In this document: positions 55,226 to 63,500 of the stretch, in pieces
Position numbering within the stretch: the stretch's first letter is position 1
Layout: the number at the start of each line of letters is the position of its first letter
DNA from: Sphingobacterium sp.
GTDB taxonomy: Bacteria > Bacteroidota > Bacteroidia > Sphingobacteriales > Sphingobacteriaceae
Length of the DNA stretch: 64,000 bases
NCBI GenBank assembly: GCA_031277685.1
Contig: JAITLV010000029.1
Coordinates: forward strand, 1-64,000
Direction: 5' to 3'
Translations under genes and position numbers: made by a program
Notes under the pieces: model-generated
What the model saw: only the letters and a program-made list of their open reading frames with translations
What the model was told of the DNA's origin: nothing
Database searches by the model: none

Positions 55226-56305
55226 ATGGAGTGCTATGTCTCGAATCTCATGTCTAATAGCTCAAAAATGAAATATCAACGGGCAGTTTTGTTTTCAGGG
55301 GGAGGTACGCGTTTTGGCCTATATATAGGGATGTATGCCGCCTTGGAAGAAATGGGGCTAAAACCGGATTTGCTGATTGCTACCTGCGGTGGATCACTGG
55401 CTACGGCGATTATTCAGGCTTTTGCAACAGATACTGCCCGTAAATCTTACCTTCAATCCGAGGAGTTTTACCGTTTTTTTTGTGGACATCAGCTGACTGA
55501 ACAACGTCAGCTGGGCAAACTAGGCTGGTACGTGTTAAAGAAGCAATTGGACAAAAGGCGGGCTCCCTATCTGGAAGATGTTTTTCATCGGTATCTGGTC
55601 AATATGGAGCATGATCTGTCCCCCTTCTTACCGACGCTAGATCAACCCTATTCGGCTGAAATTCCGGCGATTCTCATTGGTTCGAGAATGCTCTTTGAAC
55701 CGTCGGCGGTCGGTGGCCGGCGTGGGCGACAAAAGCTGTATCAAAAAGTCATTATGGGCGATGCAGAGGCATTATCTCGGATAGATCCAGTTGCTATTCA
55801 GATTCCAGGTGAAAACTATGGACAAAGTGCTGTTGCGTCCGCCATTGAAGTCAATGCGGAGATAACACTGTTGGACGCTGTTCGTATTTCCATGTCGGAT
55901 ATGTTTTATATTGAACCAATACAGTGGCGGGGGGATTATTATGCAGGAGGAGCCATTGATCTCGTACCGGTAGAACTGGCGCAATCTTTGGCCGATGAAA
56001 TTATCTGCGAGCGAAAACAGCCTTATAAAACCCAGGAGGAGTGTCTGGTAAGAGCTGTGCTGGGCTTTAGCGGCAATCAACGTTTGCAGGATATTGATCA
56101 GCAGTATCAGCATATCCGATGGATCGATACCGCGGATGCGGCACAACAGCTGGAAGGAAGCTATTGTAAAAAAGGGATAGACTGGCGTAGATTTGAAATA
56201 ACATTATCTCTGCCGGCAAGTCTGGATGAATTTGCGGTATCGATGGAAGCCCAATGGAATTACGGTTATCGAAAGACCTTGGAAATGCGTACGGGAGTAG
56301 CATAG
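55226..56305 (+). CDS. Patatin-like protein with altered catalytic residues
   Basis: A 359-residue soluble protein with the patatin fold: oxyanion loop SGGGTRFGLYIG (about 24-35) and a helix after the nucleophile elbow. The normal GTSAG reads ATCGG, so the catalytic Ser is Cys (residue 54). The Asp of DGG near residue 240 is Ala (DYYAGG). Both residues of the Ser-Asp dyad therefore appear lost, unless nearby Asp (237 or 245) substitutes. It may bind lipids without hydrolysing them or use a Cys mechanism. Three in-frame ATGs (55226, 55250, 55268) could be the start; 55268 gives MKYQRAVLFSGGG. It sits between cdsA-like and SDR genes. Confidence 0.72.
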   Translation: MECYVSNLMSNSSKMKYQRAVLFSGGGTRFGLYIGMYAALEEMGLKPDLLIATCGGSLATAIIQAFATDTARKSYLQSEEFYRFFCGHQLTEQRQLGKLGWYVLKKQLDKRRAPYLEDVFHRYLVNMEHDLSPFLPTLDQPYSAEIPAILIGSRMLFEPSAVGGRRGRQKLYQKVIMGDAEALSRIDPVAIQIPGENYGQSAVASAIEVNAEITLLDAVRISMSDMFYIEPIQWRGDYYAGGAIDLVPVELAQSLADEIICERKQPYKTQEECLVRAVLGFSGNQRLQDIDQQYQHIRWIDTADAAQQLEGSYCKKGIDWRRFEITLSLPASLDEFAVSMEAQWNYGYRKTLEMRTGVA

Positions 56306-56507
56306 CATGTACTGGAATATTAGTCGTTTGAAGAGGTCGGGTCAGTTGAGAGATGATACATGATGTACATAAATTATACAGTTCAGCGGCGTTTGGAGAT
56401 ACATATAATATGGAATCTATTGGGTGATTTAATCCGGCAATCCGATGGTTTATTCTTTGGTGTGATGACTCGATCTGAGGGTAACACCATCACTATTTTT
56501 TAGTAAA

Positions 56508-57263
56508 ATGAAGGTATTTATAGCAGGAGGTACAAGTGGAATAGGTCTGGCGTTAGCGACAGGCTATCTCCGGCAGGGGGCTGAAGTCGCTGTTTGCGGT
56601 CGAAATCTTTCAAAGTTGGACGATCAACATGCGTATGCTGCGCTGGCCAAGTTTGAAGCAGATGTATGTGATCGAAATGCGCTGGCTGATGCGGTTGTTG
56701 CATTCTGCGAGGATAATGCACTAGATCTTTTTATTAATTGTACTGGAAGTTATGCTGATGATGTGGCACAGCGCATCAGCTATGAGGAGGCTAATGCGAT
56801 GCTTCGGATCAATATGTTGGGCACGATCAACTGTTTTGAAGTTGCCCAGGAAGCAATGCGCGGGCAATCGGGTGGACAGATCGTCACCATCGCATCCGTA
56901 TCGGGGACGCTGGATTTTCCCCATTCAAGTTTATATAGCAAAACAAAACGGGCCGCTATCCAAGTCGCTGATGCCTATCGCAGGGCATTGATGCCCTATG
57001 GGATTACCGTGACAGTGGTTGCGCCCGGATATGTGGATACGCTCAAATTACGCGAACTTAATCAGCAGGATCTCTCAAAAAAACCTTTTTTAATCAGTGT
57101 GGAAGATGCAGCGCAACGAATCTTCAAAGCCATACAGCAAAAAAAAGAAATTGTGATTTTTCCAAAGCGTATGAAATGGTTGATGGGATTTTTGGGATTG
57201 CTCCCACATGTATTATTGCGTAATATTATGTTTAGGAAAGCCAAATGGATGAAAAACGATTAA
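56508..57263 (+). CDS. Short-chain dehydrogenase/reductase
   Basis: A 251-residue classical SDR. NAD(P)-binding GGTSGIGLALA near the N-terminus, NCTG (N-A-G-like), catalytic Ser in TIASVSGTLDFPHSS and the YSKTK (YxxxK) motif are all present, then VAPGYVDT. The C-terminus has a hydrophobic segment (MKWLMGFLGLLPHVLLRNIMF), so the enzyme may sit on the membrane. It could reduce a keto-lipid or oxidise a hydroxy-lipid; sphingolipid 3-keto reductases have a similar shape. It overlaps the next gene by 19 bp. The 202 bp before it show no gene. Confidence 0.85.
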   Translation: MKVFIAGGTSGIGLALATGYLRQGAEVAVCGRNLSKLDDQHAYAALAKFEADVCDRNALADAVVAFCEDNALDLFINCTGSYADDVAQRISYEEANAMLRINMLGTINCFEVAQEAMRGQSGGQIVTIASVSGTLDFPHSSLYSKTKRAAIQVADAYRRALMPYGITVTVVAPGYVDTLKLRELNQQDLSKKPFLISVEDAAQRIFKAIQQKKEIVIFPKRMKWLMGFLGLLPHVLLRNIMFRKAKWMKND

Positions 57264-58696
57264 AGAAGGCTAGCGGACAGCTTGTTATAGTGATCTACTG
57301 CCTGTTGCTTTTTCAGTTTACCTATCCGCTGACAGCGGCCTATGCCGCTAATTTAGCAGTTGTCCCCTCATTGCTGTTTGACTTTGAACGATATATTCCA
57401 TTTGTGCCGTGGATGATCCTGCCTTATATGAGCAGTGGTTTGTTTTTTTGTGTTGTTCCATTTTATTGTCAGTCGAAAGCGCAATGCCTTTGCTATGCAA
57501 AGCGATTCACTTTCATTACGCTTATTGCTGCACTGTGTTTTATTCTTTTTCCGTTGCGCGTTTCTTTTGAAAGACCAGCCGTTGATAATCCCCTATTCAG
57601 TATTTTCTTTTCCTTTTTAAAGAAATATGATTCACCTTTTAATCAGGCTCCTTCTCTACACGTTGCCTATGCTTGCCTATTTTGGGCTGTACTGCGCTGG
57701 AAAATCAGCGGATGGCAAAGAATTGCTGTAGGTATCTGGCTCCTGCTGATGGGCATAGCGACGCTGACAGTATATCAGCACCATATCATAGATGTGCTGA
57801 CAGCCCTGTTACTTGTTCAGATAAGTTTTATACTTTTTCCGAATATTGTTGACACAGAATATAATCAACCGCAGAAATCGGCGCAAGGAAGGCGTTCTGG
57901 TCATGACAGGAGATGTGATGAAGGTCATAGTGAAGGTGTGAACTCAAATATTGACAGTAATCGGTTTGAAAGGCGTATTCTGCCGATAAGAAATCAACAG
58001 CTAGCGAATACGTATTACCTCATCGGGTGGATATTCACGCTACTGGCACTCCTCTGCGAGGGATATGTATTGCCACTGATTCTGTTTGCTTGGGTAGCTT
58101 TAGTCTGCTTTGCCATTGGTTACAATTACCTGCGCGGTAATACGGGTTTTTTGAAGGATCATCGGGGTCGAATACCGCTGATAAAGAAAGTATTTTACGC
58201 GCCTTACCAATTTGCCTATCGGTTGATGTGGCATTTTTTTAGAAAGAAAAATAATCCGCTGCTGATGGAGTTATTACCCCGCTGTTATGTGGGGCCAAGG
58301 TTGAATTCTTCGGAACTTGTAGCCTTGGGATTGGATCACAATCTGGTTGTTTTTGACCTCGCAGCTGAGCTGGAGGATGTACAGCTGTTGGGTACCATGG
58401 AAAAATACTATTCTTTCCCTTTGCTGGATATTGCGGAGATCGATGTGCATGATGCCCATGTGGTCATAGATGCAATGGTAACCGCTTACCGCAACTTGGA
58501 TGAACATGAAAATATGATCATTCATTGTACAATGGGTTATAGTAGGAGCATGATTTTTGCTATTCTGATGACTCAGGAATTATTATCTTTAGATTTAAAT
58601 AAAGCTATCGGTCGGGTGAAGTCGATCAATAGGCATACGGTATTGCGGGATCATACGATCCAGTTGATGAAAATTATCGTCGCGGGCAGATCTTGA
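57245..58696 (+). CDS. PAP2 lipid phosphatase fused to dual-specificity phosphatase, YnbD-like
   Basis: A 483-residue two-part protein. The N-terminal half has about six helices and PAP2 motifs: APSLHVAYACLFW (about residue 135) and VYQHHIIDV (about 175); the first PAP2 motif is weak. A polar linker (about 205-245) and two more helices follow. The C-terminal cytosolic domain is a tyrosine/dual-specificity phosphatase with IIHCTMGYSRSM (Cys-x5-Arg, about 427) and a general-acid loop upstream. It may remove phosphate from a lipid and from a cytosolic partner. E. coli YnbD has the same layout. It overlaps the SDR gene by 19 bp. Confidence 0.85.
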   Translation: MDEKRLKKASGQLVIVIYCLLLFQFTYPLTAAYAANLAVVPSLLFDFERYIPFVPWMILPYMSSGLFFCVVPFYCQSKAQCLCYAKRFTFITLIAALCFILFPLRVSFERPAVDNPLFSIFFSFLKKYDSPFNQAPSLHVAYACLFWAVLRWKISGWQRIAVGIWLLLMGIATLTVYQHHIIDVLTALLLVQISFILFPNIVDTEYNQPQKSAQGRRSGHDRRCDEGHSEGVNSNIDSNRFERRILPIRNQQLANTYYLIGWIFTLLALLCEGYVLPLILFAWVALVCFAIGYNYLRGNTGFLKDHRGRIPLIKKVFYAPYQFAYRLMWHFFRKKNNPLLMELLPRCYVGPRLNSSELVALGLDHNLVVFDLAAELEDVQLLGTMEKYYSFPLLDIAEIDVHDAHVVIDAMVTAYRNLDEHENMIIHCTMGYSRSMIFAILMTQELLSLDLNKAIGRVKSINRHTVLRDHTIQLMKIIVAGRS

Positions 58697-58793
58697 TCAA
58701 GATGGATGGCTCGGTCTTTGTTTTTAACAGCCATAGCTGAATAGATACTAAAATTACATACGCCATTGTATTGATGGAATAAATTATAAAAAG

Positions 58794-60500
58794 ATGAAAT
58801 CAGGTTATTTTAAGAGTTTCGATCAAGGGGAACTGCTATATCGTGTTTGGAATTATCAAAAGGGACAAAAGGCTTTAGTTGTATTACATCGTGGGCATGA
58901 ACATTCAGAACGCCTGCAGGAGATGGCTACCGATCCACAGTTTGCCGATTATTCCATCTTTGCATTTGATCTGCGGGGACATGGGCATACCAAAGTGCCT
59001 GTATCACCGGTTTTCATGGATAATGTGCGCGATCTGGATAGTTTTGTGGCCTATATCCACGCCGAATATGCAGTTGATACGAAGGATGTCTTTGTCATCG
59101 CCAATAGCATCGCCGGGGTCATTGTGAGTGCTTGGGTACATGATTTTGCACCTCCGATTGCCGGTATGGCTTTATTAGCACCAGCGTTTGAGATCAAATT
59201 GTATGTTCCGTTGGCGAATCAGATGATTGCACTGGGAACCAAGTTGAAAAAGGATCTTGTTATCCAAAGCTATGTCAAGGCGAAGGTACTGACCCATGAC
59301 GTGGATCAACAGAAAGCCTATGATGCTGATCCGCTGATTTCCAAAAACATTAATGGGGCATTATTGGTTGACCTATTGAAGGCCGGTGTGCGTATTGTTG
59401 AGGACGCTGCAGCAATCGATATTCCCGTGATTGTATTATCTGCTGAAAAGGACTATGTGGTTAAAAACTCGGTACAAAAGCAATTCTTCGTGTCTATTGC
59501 TTCTAAGCTCAAAACATTTATCACCCTGCGCAATTTCTATCATGGTATCCTGTTTGAATCCAACCGTCAGAAAGTCTATACCTATTTAAAAGACTTTATC
59601 CTGAAAGCTTATGCAAGGCAAAGACCAGAACCTAACCTTGAACCCGATGAGTTTTCGGTAAAGGAATACGAGAAATTGTACCATAAGGTAATGCCTGCTG
59701 CCGAAAAGCTGAATTATGCCTTCCAGAAATGGACATTGGGCAAGATCGGATCATTAAGCCATGGAATGAACTTGGGGCTCCAGTTTGGCTTTGATTCCGG
59801 TATTTCGCTGGATTATGTATACCGCAACGAACCGAAGGGGAGACTTGGTCTTGGTAAAGTGATTGATAAGGGGTATTTGGAAGCAATTGGCTGGAAAGGG
59901 ATCCGTATACGGAAACAACATCTACTACGTTTGCTGGAAGAGAATATTGAACAGGTCAAATCAACTGGAAGGCCTGTCAAAATCCTTGATATTGCTGGCG
60001 GTACCGGCAATTATTTATTTGATATCAAAGAAAAATATCCGGAGGTTGAGATTGTGATCAATGAGTTTTTATTGCCCAATATTGCCGTGGGAGAGAAGAT
60101 TATCAAGAAGAAAGGTTTCCAGGGAATACGTTTCACAAACTATGACTGTTTTGATCCGGCTACTTATGCCAAGCTGGAGTTTACACCTAATATTGTCGTG
60201 ATCTCGGGTATTTTCGAATTGTTTGGCAACAATGAAATGGCTAGCAGGGCAGTACATGGTGCGACTTCAATTTGTGAAGATCATAGCCATCTCGTTTATA
60301 CAGGACAGCCATGGCATCCGCAATTGAAAATGATCGCTTATGTGCTGAATAGTCATCAGAAGAAAGACTGGGTCATGCGCCGACGTTCGCAGAAAGAATT
60401 GGATCGGCTTATGGCCTACAATGGGGTAGAGAAGGAGCAGATGCTGATCGACGATTATGGGATATTTACGGTTTCTTCGGGGGCTGTAAAGGCCGGATAA
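58794..60500 (+). CDS. Alpha/beta-hydrolase fused to class I SAM methyltransferase, YnbC-like
   Basis: A 568-residue two-domain protein. The N-terminal hydrolase (about 1-275) has DLRGHGHT, a nucleophile elbow ANSIAG (Ser 105; GxSxG with both outer glycines as Ala), an Asp in LSAEKDYVV and a His in NFYHGILFES. The C-terminal methyltransferase (about 330-560) has motif I ILDIAGGTGNYLFD near residue 398. E. coli YnbC has the same pairing. It may cleave a lysophospholipid-like acyl chain and methylate the product, or act on two sites of one lipid. It is the last gene of the cluster, 97 bp after the phosphatase gene. No membrane helix is seen. Confidence 0.85.
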   Translation: MKSGYFKSFDQGELLYRVWNYQKGQKALVVLHRGHEHSERLQEMATDPQFADYSIFAFDLRGHGHTKVPVSPVFMDNVRDLDSFVAYIHAEYAVDTKDVFVIANSIAGVIVSAWVHDFAPPIAGMALLAPAFEIKLYVPLANQMIALGTKLKKDLVIQSYVKAKVLTHDVDQQKAYDADPLISKNINGALLVDLLKAGVRIVEDAAAIDIPVIVLSAEKDYVVKNSVQKQFFVSIASKLKTFITLRNFYHGILFESNRQKVYTYLKDFILKAYARQRPEPNLEPDEFSVKEYEKLYHKVMPAAEKLNYAFQKWTLGKIGSLSHGMNLGLQFGFDSGISLDYVYRNEPKGRLGLGKVIDKGYLEAIGWKGIRIRKQHLLRLLEENIEQVKSTGRPVKILDIAGGTGNYLFDIKEKYPEVEIVINEFLLPNIAVGEKIIKKKGFQGIRFTNYDCFDPATYAKLEFTPNIVVISGIFELFGNNEMASRAVHGATSICEDHSHLVYTGQPWHPQLKMIAYVLNSHQKKDWVMRRRSQKELDRLMAYNGVEKEQMLIDDYGIFTVSSGAVKAG

Positions 60501-60595
60501 TCGATCGTATTGCTGAACGACACTTTAGAAAGAATCGCAGCCAAATAAGCTGCTAGTGCTTGTTTGACAAAAGTATAATAAGCAGCGAATCGGAT

Positions 60596-60659
60596 AGGGG
60601 ATCAAATTGCGCCAAATATATAGCTTTCAAGTTATGAATTTGGCGTAATTTGATCCCCT
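60596..60659. repeat. Long near-perfect hairpin
   Basis: Arms AGGGGATCAAATT-G-CGCCAAAT and ATTTGGCG-T-AATTTGATCCCCT pair over 22 positions with a single mismatch. The 20-nt loop can itself pair partly (ATAGCTT / AAGTTAT). No T-run follows on either strand, so it is not a standard terminator. It may be a REP-like or miniature mobile element; a single copy occurs in this window. Confidence 0.7.
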
Positions 60660-60719
60660 GTTTATTCAAAACACCTCATTTTCCACGCTAATTGCTCAGA
60701 AATGCAGATCCAATCCGTT

Positions 60720-61006
60720 TGACAAAAAGACATTTTTGCTTAACAAATTGTCTTTATTTCACGCTCAGCGACATAATGATATAACAAAAAGACGCTCTTG
60801 CTCAACGGATCGTTCTTATTGTACACGTAGTGATGTCATGGTCTAACAAAAATATTTTATTGCACGCAAAAGGACGTAACGGCTTTACAATTGGACTTTA
60901 TTGCACGTTCAGGGATGTAGCAGTATAATAAAAAGACTTTCTTGCTTAACAAATTGTCCTTATCGCTGACATAGCGATATATTGGTGTAACATGTGGGCG
61001 ATATGG
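60720..61006 (+). repeat. Degenerate 62-bp-period tandem repeats
   Basis: Units start at 60720, 60782, 60844, 60926 and (partial) 60988. Spacings are 62, 62, 82 and 62 bp; the third unit has an extra 20 bp. Each begins T(A/G)A(C/T)AAAAAGAC or similar, then CTTGCTTAAC, (T)TGTC(T/C)TTAT and CACG.../GATGT. Most can form a short stem (AAAGACA / TGTCTTT in unit 1). There is no long ORF through the array. The 708-bp gap 60501-61208 holds this array, the long hairpin and AT-rich DNA only. Confidence 0.75.
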
Positions 61007-61093
61007 TTGACAAATAGTTTCAATTGTTCTTGCTGAAGATCTCTTTTATAAAATATTTTATTTGAAAAATTATATAATTGTATAGATTATATT

Positions 61094-61101
61094 TACTTTT
61101 G
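61094..61101 (+). promoter_or_regulatory. Possible -7 promoter box of the accessory genes
   Basis: TACTTTTG matches TAnnTTTG, 107 bp before the HEPN-like gene. No good -33 element at standard spacing; low confidence. Confidence 0.3.
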
Positions 61102-61208
61102 TTTTGAAATATCAAATAATGGTAAGCCTAGTGCTTGATGGTACGGGCCAACCTAATGACGTTTCGAATAAGTGAGAAAATGATAAACCAATATAAATTT
61201 TTAAGATT

Positions 61209-62171
61209 ATGGATAACTATGGACATGTAGAGACTCTTTACCAGGGGACTGTTAATAAAAGCCAAAATCAGACAACCACCACAAATCATATCTATCTCCA
61301 TCCTGGGGAGCGGAGTGGTGAATTTGAACGCTGGATGCGTGAGATAGGCGGATTGCTCCAGATCGATCGGGAGTATTCGGCGTTAAAACCACTTTTAGAT
61401 CTCATTGTAGCAGTTTTGGAACCAGACCGGATTTTTCTGATACCGCACCCCGCTATTGAAAAGTATAATGTCAAAACCTGCATAGAGATTATCTTGATAC
61501 TTGATGGCTGGGAATATGATTTAGATCGGAACGAACCAATCGTAAGGAGTATCCTTGAGTTGGTTTGCTTGAGGCAAAGTACTATTGTGTTTAATCTATT
61601 TGCAAAGACAGAATGGGAGAAAAAACTGGAGAAAGAATATTATTACAATATGGCGCATTGTCGATCTAAATTTCTGGTGTTTTCGGGCAATCCATATCGT
61701 TTGATCGAGTCGGAGGATAGCTCAATAGAAAATTCAAAAGAAACCTTTTCATGTAAATTTAACAAGCAAATAACGAAAACAGAACGGTTTCTGGAAAAAT
61801 GTAAAACATTGTTATCTGATGAAGAAGTCCTTCCAGATCTAGCCTATGCCCTAATATCATCATGTCTAAAACAGATCTATTGCCTAGTCATTAGTACTTT
61901 TTCGTTAGATATCCCAGTTTTAAGTGGATCGTGCAAAGAACTCGAGGAAATGGCTGCCAGAGTGCTGCCACAATTGCGGGGGCAGATCAAGAAAAATATT
62001 GATAATTATCCAACGTTGGATGTACTTGATTTCGAGAATTTTGAGGATGATAAATTGCGCATGAAGAGTCGCATTCCCGATATGGTGGAACTTGAACGTT
62101 TATTTGACATTGCTAAGATAGCTTTCGAGCAGAAGATGGTCGTATTATTTGGTTCTAATGAAATAGTATAA
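61209..62171 (+). CDS. HEPN-like protein with possible nucleotidyltransferase-like N-terminus
   Basis: A 320-residue cytoplasmic protein. The N-terminal part (about 55-160: LLDLIVAVLEPDRIFLIPHP, CIEIILILDGWEYD, CRSKFLVFSG) has the strand-helix rhythm of a degenerate minimal nucleotidyltransferase. The C-terminal part (about 185-315) is helical with an A-x-x-x-x-x-LKQIYCLVIST layout like HEPN proteins of Bacteroidota mobile islands. The catalytic R-x4-6-H of active HEPN RNases is not seen, nor are clear G-S-x-D-x-D residues. It could be part of a toxin-antitoxin or defence unit. Similarity is by general pattern, so the call is tentative. The next gene starts 3 bp after it. Confidence 0.45.
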   Translation: MDNYGHVETLYQGTVNKSQNQTTTTNHIYLHPGERSGEFERWMREIGGLLQIDREYSALKPLLDLIVAVLEPDRIFLIPHPAIEKYNVKTCIEIILILDGWEYDLDRNEPIVRSILELVCLRQSTIVFNLFAKTEWEKKLEKEYYYNMAHCRSKFLVFSGNPYRLIESEDSSIENSKETFSCKFNKQITKTERFLEKCKTLLSDEEVLPDLAYALISSCLKQIYCLVISTFSLDIPVLSGSCKELEEMAARVLPQLRGQIKKNIDNYPTLDVLDFENFEDDKLRMKSRIPDMVELERLFDIAKIAFEQKMVVLFGSNEIV

Positions 62172-62174
62172 ATA

Positions 62175-63401
62175 GTGAGCAAAACAATTATGGAAACGAA
62201 ATATCATATTCAATATCCCGACGATGGGAATCACATCATCGAAAGCCAACAATTAGATTTAATGAGATTCTTTGAGGAAAATAGCTTGTGGGATATGAAA
62301 AAAGATCTCAATAAAATGACAGAGGAAATATTAAGTTATGAGACTACAAGGAATGATTATTCGAAGTTAATAGAGCGACTTAAATTTTTGGTAGACTTTG
62401 GCTGGGAGTTAATCTTTCAAGAGCATAAACATCAGATCCGGTTTGAGCAGAATTCAATTGAATACATCAAAAATCCATTTTATTTAAAAAAATCAGCACA
62501 ATCTGCAGAGTTTAGGCAGCGTAATTCTGGGCTGAGTGGATTATATGGGGATATCACAAATCTGACATTAGAGGAAGCGGCGGATATTTATAGAACTTTA
62601 AATAGCTTCTATAATGAGATATCTGTGCTTAGTTGGCTGAAATTATTGGACGATTGGTTGTGGATTTCCACAGAGAGTGGAGGACTATGGAACTTTACTT
62701 CAAGGGATGAAAATCCAATAAAAACACAGAAATTTCTATTAAAACTTATTGAAAGCCTCTATTTATTTAGCATATCGGATTGGCTTACTCAAGCTATTGA
62801 ATCTCCAACTATACACTTATTTAGTGGGCCTACAGCTTTTAAGGAAATGGATATTAGCAGCTTGGATCAATACAATCCATATTTTTGGTTGGAAATGACT
62901 TTCTTTAATAAAACAGTGGATCATTATTTGGCAAGCTTGAATTATTTATATAATGAAACAAAGGAGGATACAAGTGAAACGCTATCAAATAAAGAAATAT
63001 TTAAATTGGGGAAAGAATTAAGGATACTAATTGAGACAACATGGGTAAATATTCAATGCAAAGCTCTACCTCGTGATTTTACAGCGTTAATTGATGACGA
63101 ATCCATTGGAGAAGAAGAAATTAACCGGCAAATTACTGAAATTCTTAGGGTAATATCTCCCGATCGGCCAATTGAAATACAGGAATTAATTGTCGAGCTG
63201 TTTGATAAAGAATGGAAAGTCCGCACGTATAGACAGCTCATTGATGATTTAGTACAGCATAGGATCTGTGATAGAATAAACAAATTTTGGGGTTATTGCG
63301 AGATAGCGGATATCGAATTATTAATTCGAGTGTGTTACTTAATGCATCTTGAAATCAGAAAACAGAAAATTGAAGGAGAATTGGGATGGCCGCAATTATA
63401 A
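62175..63401 (+). CDS. Uncharacterised protein of accessory region
   Basis: A 408-residue, mostly helical acidic protein without signal peptide, membrane helix or motif that I recognise. It has several aromatic-rich helices (FYNEISVLSWLKLLDDWLWISTESGGLWNF; LDQYNPYFWLEMTFF) and a C-terminal helical segment (RTYRQLIDDLVQHRICDRINKFWGY). It starts at GTG 62175 in the track; the ATG at 62190 (METKYHIQYPDDG) is an alternative and perhaps better. It is 3 bp after the HEPN-like gene, so the two are almost certainly co-translated and may work together. Function unknown. Confidence 0.7.
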   Translation: MSKTIMETKYHIQYPDDGNHIIESQQLDLMRFFEENSLWDMKKDLNKMTEEILSYETTRNDYSKLIERLKFLVDFGWELIFQEHKHQIRFEQNSIEYIKNPFYLKKSAQSAEFRQRNSGLSGLYGDITNLTLEEAADIYRTLNSFYNEISVLSWLKLLDDWLWISTESGGLWNFTSRDENPIKTQKFLLKLIESLYLFSISDWLTQAIESPTIHLFSGPTAFKEMDISSLDQYNPYFWLEMTFFNKTVDHYLASLNYLYNETKEDTSETLSNKEIFKLGKELRILIETTWVNIQCKALPRDFTALIDDESIGEEEINRQITEILRVISPDRPIEIQELIVELFDKEWKVRTYRQLIDDLVQHRICDRINKFWGYCEIADIELLIRVCYLMHLEIRKQKIEGELGWPQL

Positions 63402-63500
63402 GTGTTTTTTTTTCTTACATAAGTACAGGGATCATTGCGACATAGGTAATTGTATGGCCGAAGGTTGAATATAGATTTGCGGTTTCCATTACATAGGGAA

